Shown here one piece after another: positions 46,274 to 53,561 of a stretch of DNA of 64,000 nt. The DNA is from Rhodospirillaceae bacterium (GTDB taxonomy: Bacteria; Pseudomonadota; Alphaproteobacteria; Rhodospirillales; UBA2165), in NCBI GenBank assembly GCA_947467145.1, contig CANIGJ010000015.1, forward strand, positions 1 to 64,000, in the 5' to 3' direction. Each line of letters opens with the position of its first letter. Positions within the stretch are counted from its first letter, which is position 1. Position numbers and translations under genes: made by a program. Below the pieces are notes generated by a model, which was given only the letters and a program-made list of their open reading frames with translations, was not told where the DNA came from and ran no database searches.

Positions 46274-48430
46274 CTATCCTCGCGCCCGTTCCACCGAATT
46301 GATGGCGGAGGACGCACGGAGCGCCGCGATGATGTTGGTGAGCTGGCGGACGTCGCGCACCTGGATGTCGATCTTGAGATCGAAGAACTCGCTGGTGCGT
46401 CCCGTGACCTTCAGGTTCGAGATGTTGCCGTCGTTGCGCGCGATCAGGGTGGAGAGTTCACCCAGGCTGCCCGGCTCGTTCGTCACCGTGACATCGAGGC
46501 GCGCGGTATGCACATCGTCGACGGCACTTTCATCCCAGGCGAGATCGATCCAGCGTTCCGGCGTGTCGGCGAATTCTTCGAGCGTTTCGCAATCGATGGC
46601 GTGGACGTTGACGCCCCGGCCCTTGGAAATGATGCCGACGATGCGGTCGCCCGGCAGCGGCGTGCAGCAGCCGGCGAAATGCAGCGCCATGCCCGGGATC
46701 ATGCCTTTGATCGGAATGCCCGGCTTGACCGGTTCGGTCTTCTTGCGCCGGCCAAGCGAGCGCGCGAACTCGATCACCTTGCCGTTCTTGCGTTTGTCTT
46801 TCTTGGTGCCGGGATAGACGGCCTCGACGACCTGACGCCCGGTGATTTCGCCCGAGCCGACTTCGGCGAATAGATCGTCGATGGAACTCATGGTGAAGAG
46901 CGTGAGCGCTTCCTTCAGCGCCTTGTCGGTCAACTCATATTGCTCGTCGCGGAACACGCGTTCGAGGATCGCCTTGCCGAGATTTTTGTATTCGTCGCGC
47001 TCGCGTTGACGCACGAAGCGGCGGATACGCGCGCGGGCGCGGCCGGTGACGACGAAATTCTCCCATACCGGCGACGGGGTCTGCGCCTTCGACGTGATGA
47101 TTTCCACCTGATCGCCATTGGCGAGTTCGGTGCGCAGCGGCACGGACCGGCCGTTCACTTTCGCACCGACGCAGGTATCGCCGATCGCGGAATGCACGGC
47201 GTAGGCAAAGTCGACCGGCGTGGCGCCCGCCGGCAACGCGATGACGTCGCCCGCCGGGGTGAAGCAGAACACCTGATCGGGAAACATCTCGAGCTTGGTG
47301 TTCTCGAGGAAGTCGTCCGGGTTCGCCGCCTGTTCGAGAATATCGAGCAGTTCGCGCATCCATTGGAAATCGCGGCCCGCCGATTTGTCGGAAACGCTTT
47401 GTTTGTATTGCCAGTGCGCGGCGACGCCGAGTTCGGCGATCTGGTTCATGTCGCGCGTGCGGATCTGCACTTCGATACGTTGGCGATCGGGGCCGATCAC
47501 ACCGGTATGGAGCGATTGGTAGCCGTTGCCCTTCGGCGTCGAGATGTAATCGCGAAACCGGCCGGGCACGACGTGATAGGCCTGATGGATGATGCCCAGC
47601 GCTTTGTAGACGTCGCCGACATTGTCGACGAGCGTACGGAAGGCGATGACGTCGGCGACCTGCTCGAAGGAGATATTCTTCTTCTGCATCTTGCGCCAGA
47701 TCGAATACGGCGTCTTTTCACGCCCGAAGATCTCGGCCGCCACGCCATTTTTCGCGAGCAAGTCTTTCAGTTCGTCGACGATGGCGGCGACGTTGTCCTT
47801 GCCTTCGTCGCGCAGGAACTTGATGCGCGCGAGGATGGAGCTGCGCGCTTCCGGATTGATCTCGGAGAACGCGAGGTCCTCCAGCTCATTCTTCATCTCC
47901 TGCATGCCGATGCGTTCGGCGAGCGGAGCGTAGATTTCCATCGTCTCGAGCGCGATCGAGCGACGCTTTTCGGGCTTCTTGATGTAATGCAGCGTGCGCA
48001 TGTTGTGTAGCCGGTCGGCCAGCTTCACCAGCAGCACGCGGATGTCTTCGGACATCGCCAGTACGAGCTTACGGAAATTCTCGGCCTGATCGGAATGGTC
48101 CGATTGCAGCTCGATCCGAGCGAGTTTGGTCACGCCGTCGACGAGTTGGGCGACCTCATCGCCGAACAGTTCGCGGACCTCTTCGGTCGTGGCCTCGGTG
48201 TCTTCGATGGTGTCGTGCAGCAACGCCGTGATGATCGATTTGGAATCGAGCTTGTACTGCGTCAGGATGCCGGCGACTTCGAGGGGGTGCGAGAAATACG
48301 GATCGCCGGACGCGCGCTTCTGATTGCCATGCGCCTTCAGCGCGAAGACGTATGCTTTATTGATTGCGTCTTCGTCCGCAAATTTATCGTAAGCCTTGAC
48401 CCGTTCGACCAGTTCGAACTGCCGAATCAC
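46274..48430 (-). CDS. spoT: Bifunctional (p)ppGpp synthetase/hydrolase (Rsh)
   Basis: This is the single long RelA/SpoT homologue that controls the stringent response. At 718 residues, the N-terminal HD hydrolase has KRASGDPYFSHPLEVAG and ITALLHDTIEDTEATTEEV with intact His and His-Asp. The synthetase domain (about 220-350) has TPKGNGYQSLHTGVIGP and EVQIRTRDMN. TGS (about 385-445, CFTPAGDVIALPAGATPVDF), helical and C-terminal ACT (about 640-718) domains follow. Both activities are therefore likely. A GTG start follows AGCGGAGGA. It lies 128 bases after rpoZ with a terminator-like hairpin and a palindrome between. Confidence 0.96.
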   Translation of the reverse strand: MIRQFELVERVKAYDKFADEDAINKAYVFALKAHGNQKRASGDPYFSHPLEVAGILTQYKLDSKSIITALLHDTIEDTEATTEEVRELFGDEVAQLVDGVTKLARIELQSDHSDQAENFRKLVLAMSEDIRVLLVKLADRLHNMRTLHYIKKPEKRRSIALETMEIYAPLAERIGMQEMKNELEDLAFSEINPEARSSILARIKFLRDEGKDNVAAIVDELKDLLAKNGVAAEIFGREKTPYSIWRKMQKKNISFEQVADVIAFRTLVDNVGDVYKALGIIHQAYHVVPGRFRDYISTPKGNGYQSLHTGVIGPDRQRIEVQIRTRDMNQIAELGVAAHWQYKQSVSDKSAGRDFQWMRELLDILEQAANPDDFLENTKLEMFPDQVFCFTPAGDVIALPAGATPVDFAYAVHSAIGDTCVGAKVNGRSVPLRTELANGDQVEIITSKAQTPSPVWENFVVTGRARARIRRFVRQRERDEYKNLGKAILERVFRDEQYELTDKALKEALTLFTMSSIDDLFAEVGSGEITGRQVVEAVYPGTKKDKRKNGKVIEFARSLGRRKKTEPVKPGIPIKGMIPGMALHFAGCCTPLPGDRIVGIISKGRGVNVHAIDCETLEEFADTPERWIDLAWDESAVDDVHTARLDVTVTNEPGSLGELSTLIARNDGNISNLKVTGRTSEFFDLKIDIQVRDVRQLTNIIAALRASSAINSVERARG

Positions 48431-48472
48431 ACCCGGTCCTCCGCTTCTGCCATCGATACAGAAGCATTAACG

Positions 48473-48495
48473 CTACATCTTAATAGTTAATGTAG
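48473..48495. promoter_or_regulatory. AT-rich palindrome in the spoT promoter region
   Basis: CTACAT and ATGTAG arms face each other across 11 AT-rich bases (CTTAATAGTTA), 43 bases upstream of the spoT GTG. The centre contains TATTAAGAT on the coding strand, a plausible -10 region, so the palindrome could be an operator. No cognate regulator is identified. Confidence 0.4.
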
Positions 48496-48521
48496 TTCGG
48501 ATAGCGGGAAAAGGAAACGCG

Positions 48522-48541
48522 AACCGCAGATTTTTGCGGTT
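48522..48541 (-). terminator. Probable terminator of rpoZ
   Basis: A 7-bp hairpin AACCGCA/TGCGGTT lies 17 bases after the rpoZ stop on the minus strand. The tract beyond it reads CGCGTTTCCTTTTCC, moderately U-rich. It may end part of the transcription between rpoZ and spoT. Confidence 0.55.
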
Positions 48542-48558
48542 TTAAGCCAGTGACGACG

Positions 48559-48963
48559 TTATTCGTCGTCGCCGGCGTCGCCACCGTCGTCATCGCTGTC
48601 GACATCGTCGTCGAAGCGCGGCGAGGAGTCCGAGCCGCCATCGCCCAGCAGGACGGCGGCGCTGGTCTGCGAGGCCAAGGTGGCAAAGTCGTCGGTCGCG
48701 GCGGCAATATCGATCTCTTCTTCCTGATCGTCGCGCTCGACATGCTTCTGCAGGCCTTTGATCAGGCTGTTTTCCAACTCGCCCAGATCGACAGTCTCGT
48801 CGGCGATTTCGCGCAAGGCCACAACCGGGTTCTTGTCGTTGTCGCGATCGATGGTCAGTTCGGCGCCGGCGGCCAGGCCGCGCGCCCGTTGGGCGGCGAT
48901 CATCACCAGATCGAAGCGATTGGAGATCTTCTCGATGCAATCTTCGACGGTGACGCGAGCCAT
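48559..48963 (-). CDS. rpoZ: RNA polymerase omega subunit
   Basis: RpoZ assists assembly of RNA polymerase by holding the beta-prime subunit and in many bacteria contributes to a ppGpp site. The 134-residue protein has [20 protein letters not shown], the [16 protein letters not shown] helix and [14 protein letters not shown]. About 40 residues beyond the core form an Asp-rich, low-complexity tail ([17 protein letters not shown]). This extension is much longer and more acidic than in E. coli (91 residues). It sits upstream of spoT, as in most Proteobacteria. Confidence 0.96.
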   Translation of the reverse strand: MARVTVEDCIEKISNRFDLVMIAAQRARGLAAGAELTIDRDNDKNPVVALREIADETVDLGELENSLIKGLQKHVERDDQEEEIDIAAATDDFATLASQTSAAVLLGDGGSDSSPRFDDDVDSDDDGGDAGDDE

Positions 48964-49037
48964 GCGGCGTATCCTTTGGCGACAAAAGGGTGTGGAGGCC
49001 GGGTTTATATAGCGATAAGGCCGCCCGATTCAAGCAT

Positions 49038-49541
49038 TTAACTCCCTTTTAGGGGCCTGATCTGCTGATCCGGGGGCAATTGGGCGAGCAAATCGGCGAT
49101 GGCGGCCCCGGTCACGGGGTGGCGCCAATCGGGCGCAATATCGGCCAGGGGCCTGAGCACGAAGGCGCGACCGGCCATGCGCGGATGCGGCACGATCAGT
49201 GCGGGGGCCTCGTCGATCATGCGATCGTGCCAGGCAATCAGGTCGATATCGGCGATCCGCGCCGCATTGGGGACGCTCCGCACCCGTCCCAACCCCGCCT
49301 CGACCGCCAGGCAGGCCTTCATGGCGTCCTGCGGGCTCAGCCGGGTGTCGGCGACGCCGATGACGCAGTTCACATACCACGGCTGGTCTGACACCGGCAC
49401 CGGCGCGGTCTCGTAATACGGCGATTGGACCGTGGCGGCGAGACCCGCCTGGGCCAGCCGTTCGATGGCCGCACGGCAGTTCATGACGAGGCTGCCGAAG
49501 GCCTCGGACGGCAGATTTGAGCCTATTCCCAGGTAAATCAT
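49038..49541 (-). CDS. folK: 2-amino-4-hydroxy-6-hydroxymethyldihydropteridine pyrophosphokinase
   Basis: FolK transfers pyrophosphate from ATP to hydroxymethyl-dihydropterin in folate synthesis. The 167-residue protein has IYLGIGSNLPSEAFG, SPYYETAPVPVSDQPWYVNC, and the metal-binding DIDLIAWHDRMIDEAPALIV followed by PHPRMAGRAFVLRPLADIAP. It lies 74 bases before rpoZ on the same strand and is divergent from the NYN gene at 49646. Confidence 0.96.
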   Translation of the reverse strand: MIYLGIGSNLPSEAFGSLVMNCRAAIERLAQAGLAATVQSPYYETAPVPVSDQPWYVNCVIGVADTRLSPQDAMKACLAVEAGLGRVRSVPNAARIADIDLIAWHDRMIDEAPALIVPHPRMAGRAFVLRPLADIAPDWRHPVTGAAIADLLAQLPPDQQIRPLKGS

Positions 49542-49645
49542 GGGCAGATCATGGATGAAGGGTCGTTGCTTGCTTCAACGTTTATGCTCGGTCATAGTCG
49601 ATGAGTCTTTCAACGAGCTGTACTCGTGCTTATTGGGGTGTCGCT

Positions 49646-50284
49646 ATGAATTTCTACCCATCGGAACGGATCGGATTGTTCATAGACGGCTCGAATCTTT
49701 ACGCCGCTGCTCGCGCGCTGGGTTTCGACATCGATTACAAGCGCCTGCTGACGGTCTTTTCCTCCAAAGGGTACCTGATCCGGGCGTTCTATTACACGGC
49801 CCTGGTCGACGATCAGGAATATTCGCCCATCCGCCCCCTGGTCGATTGGCTGGATTACAACGGCTACACCATGGTCACCAAGCCGACCAAGGAATTCACC
49901 GACCCGTCGGGCCGGCGCAAGATCAAAGGTAACATGGATATCGAACTCGCCATCGACATGATGGAGATGCTCGATACCCTCGACCATATCGTCCTGTTCT
50001 CGGGCGACGGCGATTTCCGCCGGCTGGTCGAAGCCGCCCAGCGCAAGGGACGCCGCGTGTCGGTCGTCTCCACCATCAAATCCAAGCCGCCGATGATCGC
50101 CGACGAATTGCGCCGTCAGGCCGATGTCTTCATCGAGCTGAACGACCTGCGCGCCGAGATCGAACGGCGCGGCGGGCATAGCCCGCATCCGCATCATCCG
50201 CCGCACGAGGATGACGATTTCGACGATGCGGACGACGAGATCGTCTCGGTGCACGGCGTGCAGCGTTACGTGGGTTCCGTTTAG
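49646..50284 (+). CDS. NYN-domain (LabA/DUF88) protein
   Basis: This is a 212-residue PIN-like NYN domain protein, probably an RNA-acting nuclease. The acidic active-site positions appear in RIGLFIDGSNLYAAA, KGNMDIELAIDMMEM and IVLFSGDGDFRRLVEAAQRKG. The usual VVSTIKSKPPMIADELRRQAD follows. The C-terminal tail is unusual: a His/Pro-rich run (HSPHPHHPPH) then DDDFDDADDE. The ATG at 49646 gives the standard LabA-like N-terminus; the frame is open 45 bases further upstream without a ribosome site. The cellular RNA target is unknown. Confidence 0.88.
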   Translation: MNFYPSERIGLFIDGSNLYAAARALGFDIDYKRLLTVFSSKGYLIRAFYYTALVDDQEYSPIRPLVDWLDYNGYTMVTKPTKEFTDPSGRRKIKGNMDIELAIDMMEMLDTLDHIVLFSGDGDFRRLVEAAQRKGRRVSVVSTIKSKPPMIADELRRQADVFIELNDLRAEIERRGGHSPHPHHPPHEDDDFDDADDEIVSVHGVQRYVGSV

Positions 50285-50310
50285 CAGCAACGGTTGCTAT
50301 AGGGTGCTGT

Positions 50311-50952
50311 ATGGCCCCTGCTCTACCCTCCGTTTCGCGCGACTGCACGCTCTGCCCGCGTCTCGTCACGTTTCGCAACGATCTCAGGATCGCCGAGCCC
50401 GACTGGCATAACGCGCCCGTTCCATCCTTCGGTTCACCCGAGGCAAAGCTGCTCATCGTGGGCCTCGCGCCCGGCATGCACGGCGCCAACCGGACCGGGC
50501 GGCCTTTCACTGGCGACTGGGCCGGCGATCTGCTGTACGCGACGCTTCTCAAATACGGCCTCGCCACCGGCGAATACAAAGAAGATCCCAACGATGGCCT
50601 GACCCTGGTCGATTGCCGCATCACCAACGCGGTGCGCTGCCTGCCGCCCGAGAACAAGCCGGTGGGGCAAGAGATCAATTCCTGCGGCAAGTTCCTGGCC
50701 CAAGAAATCGCCGCCATGCCCAAGCTCAAGGCGATCGTGGCCTTGGGCACGGTGGCGCATGGCGCGATTCTCGTCGCCAACGGGGAAAAACGCGGGGCCC
50801 GCAAATTCGCGCACGGTGCCCAGCATGGGCTGACCAATGGGCTGCTGCTGGCCGACAGCTATCACTGCTCGCGCTATAATACGAATACGGGCCGGCTGAC
50901 CGAGCCCATGTTCCACGCGGTTTTTGAGGGTTTGCTGGCACGGCTCGTTTAA
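50311..50952 (+). CDS. Uracil-DNA glycosylase, family 5 (UDGb) type
   Basis: This base-excision repair glycosylase has 213 residues. The [4Fe-4S] ligands start at RDCTLCPRLV. The active-site motif A is GLAPGMHGANRTGRPFTGD, with no catalytic Asp or Asn at the usual position (GLAPG), which is the mark of family 5 (UDGb) enzymes. The later motif SYHCSRYNTNTGRLT matches the same family. It can remove uracil, and in relatives hypoxanthine, from DNA. It follows the NYN gene by 26 bases. Confidence 0.9.
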   Translation: MAPALPSVSRDCTLCPRLVTFRNDLRIAEPDWHNAPVPSFGSPEAKLLIVGLAPGMHGANRTGRPFTGDWAGDLLYATLLKYGLATGEYKEDPNDGLTLVDCRITNAVRCLPPENKPVGQEINSCGKFLAQEIAAMPKLKAIVALGTVAHGAILVANGEKRGARKFAHGAQHGLTNGLLLADSYHCSRYNTNTGRLTEPMFHAVFEGLLARLV

Positions 50953-51019
50953 ATATTCTGGCCTAGGCCGGGCGATATGCTATACCGCCGCCCATTGAAT
51001 TGTCCGGGGGTTTTAAGCC

Positions 51020-51643
51020 GTGATTGTCGCCTGTCTCGATCTCGAAGGCGTTCTGATACCCGAAGTCTGGGAAGGCGTGGCCGATACCACAGGCATTCCG
51101 GAACTGCGCCGTACGACGCGCGACGAGCCCGATTACGACAAGCTGATGCGCGAGCGCATGGCCCTGCTCGACCAGCATAAGCTCGGGCTGAAAGACATCC
51201 AGGCGGTCATCGACACACTCGATCCGATGGAAGGTGCGCTCGATTTCCTCAATCGCCTGCGCGCGCAATATCAGGTCGTGATCCTATCGGACACCTATTA
51301 CGAATTCGCCGAACCCTTCATGCGCAAGCTCGGCTGGCCGACGATCTTTTGCCATCGCCTGGAATGCGACGACACGGGCCGGCTGATCAATTACAAGCTG
51401 CGCCTGCCCAATCATAAGAAGGCGGCGGTGACCGCGTTCCGCGCGCTCAATTTCAAGACGGTCGCGACGGGCGATTCCTACAACGACACGGCGATGCTGG
51501 GCGAAGCCGATTTCGGCGTGCTGTTCCGCTCGCCCGACAACGTGATCCGCGAATTCCCGCAATTTCCGGTCTGCCGGACCTACGATGCGCTGTTCGACAC
51601 CTTCGAGCACGCCAGCCGAGTCATCGCCGCCAGAGGCGCCTAA
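51020..51643 (+). CDS. thrH: Phosphoserine phosphatase/homoserine phosphotransferase ThrH
   Basis: This HAD-fold enzyme dephosphorylates phosphoserine and can transfer the phosphate to homoserine. The 207-residue protein has nucleophile motif ACLDLEGVLIPEVW, a VVILSDTYYEF motif II and ATGDSYNDTAMLGEADFGV motif IV. The distinctive Glu in DLEGV (instead of Asp) marks ThrH. It starts at a GTG. It could supply serine or threonine synthesis next to dapA and a threonine dehydratase-like gene further on. Confidence 0.93.
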   Translation: MIVACLDLEGVLIPEVWEGVADTTGIPELRRTTRDEPDYDKLMRERMALLDQHKLGLKDIQAVIDTLDPMEGALDFLNRLRAQYQVVILSDTYYEFAEPFMRKLGWPTIFCHRLECDDTGRLINYKLRLPNHKKAAVTAFRALNFKTVATGDSYNDTAMLGEADFGVLFRSPDNVIREFPQFPVCRTYDALFDTFEHASRVIAARGA

Positions 51644-51657
51644 GCCTTCTGCTCGCT

Positions 51658-51918
51658 TTAATCCTCGGGGTCGGCCTCGGTGCCGTCTGTCGTCGGATCG
51701 AGCAGGCGATGCAGGTGCACGATCACGTATTTCGTGCTGGCGCTGTCGATATTGGCAAGGCTGACACCCTTCCACGCCCTGAGCGCTTCGGCATAGTTGG
51801 GATAGAGCCCGACCATGTGCAGTTTCTCCGGATCGCCGACGAAATCGAGCCCTTGCGGATCGGCAACCTCGCCACCGAAAACTAGGTGAAGCAGCGGTTT
51901 TTGAGCTTTTTTCGCCAT
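51658..51918 (-). CDS. DUF4170 family protein
   Basis: This is an 86-residue protein with KPLLHLVFGGEVADPQG, MVGLYPNYAEALRAWKGVS and a C-terminal KYVIVHLHRLLDP, the pattern of the alphaproteobacterial DUF4170 family. Its function is unknown; a small alpha-beta fold is likely. A TAGAAGGAG motif precedes the ATG. It lies 66 bases after smpB on the same strand. Confidence 0.88.
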   Translation of the reverse strand: MAKKAQKPLLHLVFGGEVADPQGLDFVGDPEKLHMVGLYPNYAEALRAWKGVSLANIDSASTKYVIVHLHRLLDPTTDGTEADPED

Positions 51919-51984
51919 CGGATACTCCTTCTACACGAGGATTATTATAGCGGCTTCGGTCGAAACCCAGAAGCCTGAGAGTTC

Positions 51985-52458
51985 TCAGCGCGCGCGCATG
52001 ATCCGCGCCTGATCGCGCTTCCAATCGCGTTCCTTGATGGAATCGCGTTTCTCGTGCTGGCGTTTGCCCTTGGCGATGCCCAACTCGACTTTGGCGAAGC
52101 CGCGCCCGTTGAAATAGATCGACAGCGGGACGATGGTGATCCCTTCCCGGCTCACCGCATCGATCAGCTTGGCCAACTCGCGTTTGCGCAGCAGCAAAGT
52201 GCGCGGGCGGCGCGGTTCATGCTGGGTGACGCTGGCCGAGCGATATTCTGGGATATAGGCATTGAGCAGGACGAGGTTGTTGTCGCGATCGGTCGCGTAG
52301 GATTCCTCGATGCTCGATTGGCCCAGGCGCAAGGATTTGACCTCGGTGCCGTGCAGCATGATGCCGGCCTCAATGGTGCTTTCGATGAAGTAGTTGTGGC
52401 GCGCGCGGCGATTGCGGGCCACGACATTGGCCTCGCTCGTCGCCTTTTTGGCGTTCAT
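51985..52458 (-). CDS. smpB: SsrA-binding protein SmpB
   Basis: SmpB brings tmRNA to stalled ribosomes for trans-translation. The 157-residue protein has [39 protein letters not shown] and the C-terminal [20 protein letters not shown] in the basic tail. It lies 22 bases after dapA on the minus strand, an order common in Alphaproteobacteria (dapA-smpB). Confidence 0.97.
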   Translation of the reverse strand: MNAKKATSEANVVARNRRARHNYFIESTIEAGIMLHGTEVKSLRLGQSSIEESYATDRDNNLVLLNAYIPEYRSASVTQHEPRRPRTLLLRKRELAKLIDAVSREGITIVPLSIYFNGRGFAKVELGIAKGKRQHEKRDSIKERDWKRDQARIMRAR

Positions 52459-52480
52459 CTCGGTTCAGCCAGGTCTATGT

Positions 52481-53356
52481 CTAATTCAACAGGCCGACTT
52501 GGATCAGCGCCTCGCGCACGCGCACCTTGCTGGCTTCTGCGATCTCGCAGATCGGCAGTCGGGTGTCGGCCGTGCACTTGCCCAGCAGTTGGGCGGCGTA
52601 TTTCACCGGGCCCGGGCTGGTTTCGCAGAACAGCGCGGAATGCAGCGGCATCAGCTTGTACTGGATCTCCTGCGCTTTCTTGATGTCGCCGTCGATCCAG
52701 GCCTTTTGCATGGTGGCGCACAGACGCGGCGCCACATTGGACGTCACGGAAATGCAGCCGTGCCCACCGGCGGCCAGGAACGGCACGGCCGTGCCGTCTT
52801 CGCCCGATAACTGGATGAAGTCGGCGCCGCAGGCATTGCGGGTCAGGATCGGGCGATTGAGATCGCTGGTCGCATCCTTCACGCCGGCGATGTTCTTCAA
52901 CTCGGCCAGGCGTGCCATGGTCGCGACCTGCATATCGACAACGCTGCGCGGCGGGATGTTGTAGATGATGATCGGAATGCCGACGGCGTCATTGATCGCC
53001 TTGAAATGCTGATACATGCCCTCTTGGGTGGGCTTGTTGTAATAGGGTGTCACCACCAGGACGCCGTCGGCGCCGGCCTTTTCGGCATGCTTGGCAAGCC
53101 CGACCGCTTCGGCGGTCGAATTGGATCCGGCGCCCGCGATGACCGGCACGCGCCCTTTCGCCACTTCGATGCACATCTCGGTGACGCGCATATGCTCCTC
53201 ATGGCTGAGGGTCGGCGATTCGCCGGTCGTGCCGCAGGGCACGAGCCCATTGGTACCTTCGGCAATCTGCCACTCAACCAGCGAGCGGAACGCGTCGGCA
53301 TCGACAGCGCCGTTCTTGAACGGCGTGATCAGGGCGGTATAGGACCCCTCGAACAT
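52481..53356 (-). CDS. dapA: 4-hydroxy-tetrahydrodipicolinate synthase
   Basis: DapA condenses aspartate semialdehyde and pyruvate, the first step to lysine and diaminopimelate for peptidoglycan. The 291-residue TIM barrel has [44 protein letters not shown] with the catalytic tyrosine, and [12 protein letters not shown] with the Schiff-base lysine. The ATG at 53356 lies behind GCGAGGT and gives the standard length. A perfect palindrome sits 19 bases upstream of the start. Confidence 0.97.
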   Translation of the reverse strand: MFEGSYTALITPFKNGAVDADAFRSLVEWQIAEGTNGLVPCGTTGESPTLSHEEHMRVTEMCIEVAKGRVPVIAGAGSNSTAEAVGLAKHAEKAGADGVLVVTPYYNKPTQEGMYQHFKAINDAVGIPIIIYNIPPRSVVDMQVATMARLAELKNIAGVKDATSDLNRPILTRNACGADFIQLSGEDGTAVPFLAAGGHGCISVTSNVAPRLCATMQKAWIDGDIKKAQEIQYKLMPLHSALFCETSPGPVKYAAQLLGKCTADTRLPICEIAEASKVRVREALIQVGLLN

Positions 53357-53375
53357 GCTGACCTCGCTTGAATTT

Positions 53376-53391
53376 ACCGCAATATTGCGGT
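53376..53391. promoter_or_regulatory. Perfect 16-bp palindrome upstream of dapA
   Basis: ACCGCAATATTGCGGT is a perfect inverted repeat in the dapA leader. A candidate promoter on the minus strand (TTGCCC-N17-TATGGT) lies just upstream, so the element would be close to or just after the transcription start. It could be an operator or an RNA stem. The rest of this 205-base gap up to the slt start contains another hairpin at 53447-53478. Confidence 0.55.
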
Positions 53392-53446
53392 GGAGGCGCA
53401 CCATAAACCTGGCGGATTTCCTGGGCAAGCGCGCCTTGCCTTATAT

Positions 53447-53478
53447 AACGGCCGACCGACTGCCCGGTCGGTTCCGTT
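53447..53478 (+). other. Bulged hairpin in the dapA-slt intergenic region
   Basis: Arms AACGGCCGACC and GGTCGG-TT-CCGTT pair with a two-base bulge around GACTGCCC, giving an 11-bp stem. It lies 84 bases before the slt GTG. Its role is unknown; it could be an attenuator-like leader structure or an operator. Confidence 0.4.
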
Positions 53479-53561
53479 GCGTAGGGCTCCGAACCCACTT
53501 AAGATCGTGTAAACCAAAATCCAATAAACATCATCGATCAGGTCTGGCTGGGAAACGAGAC

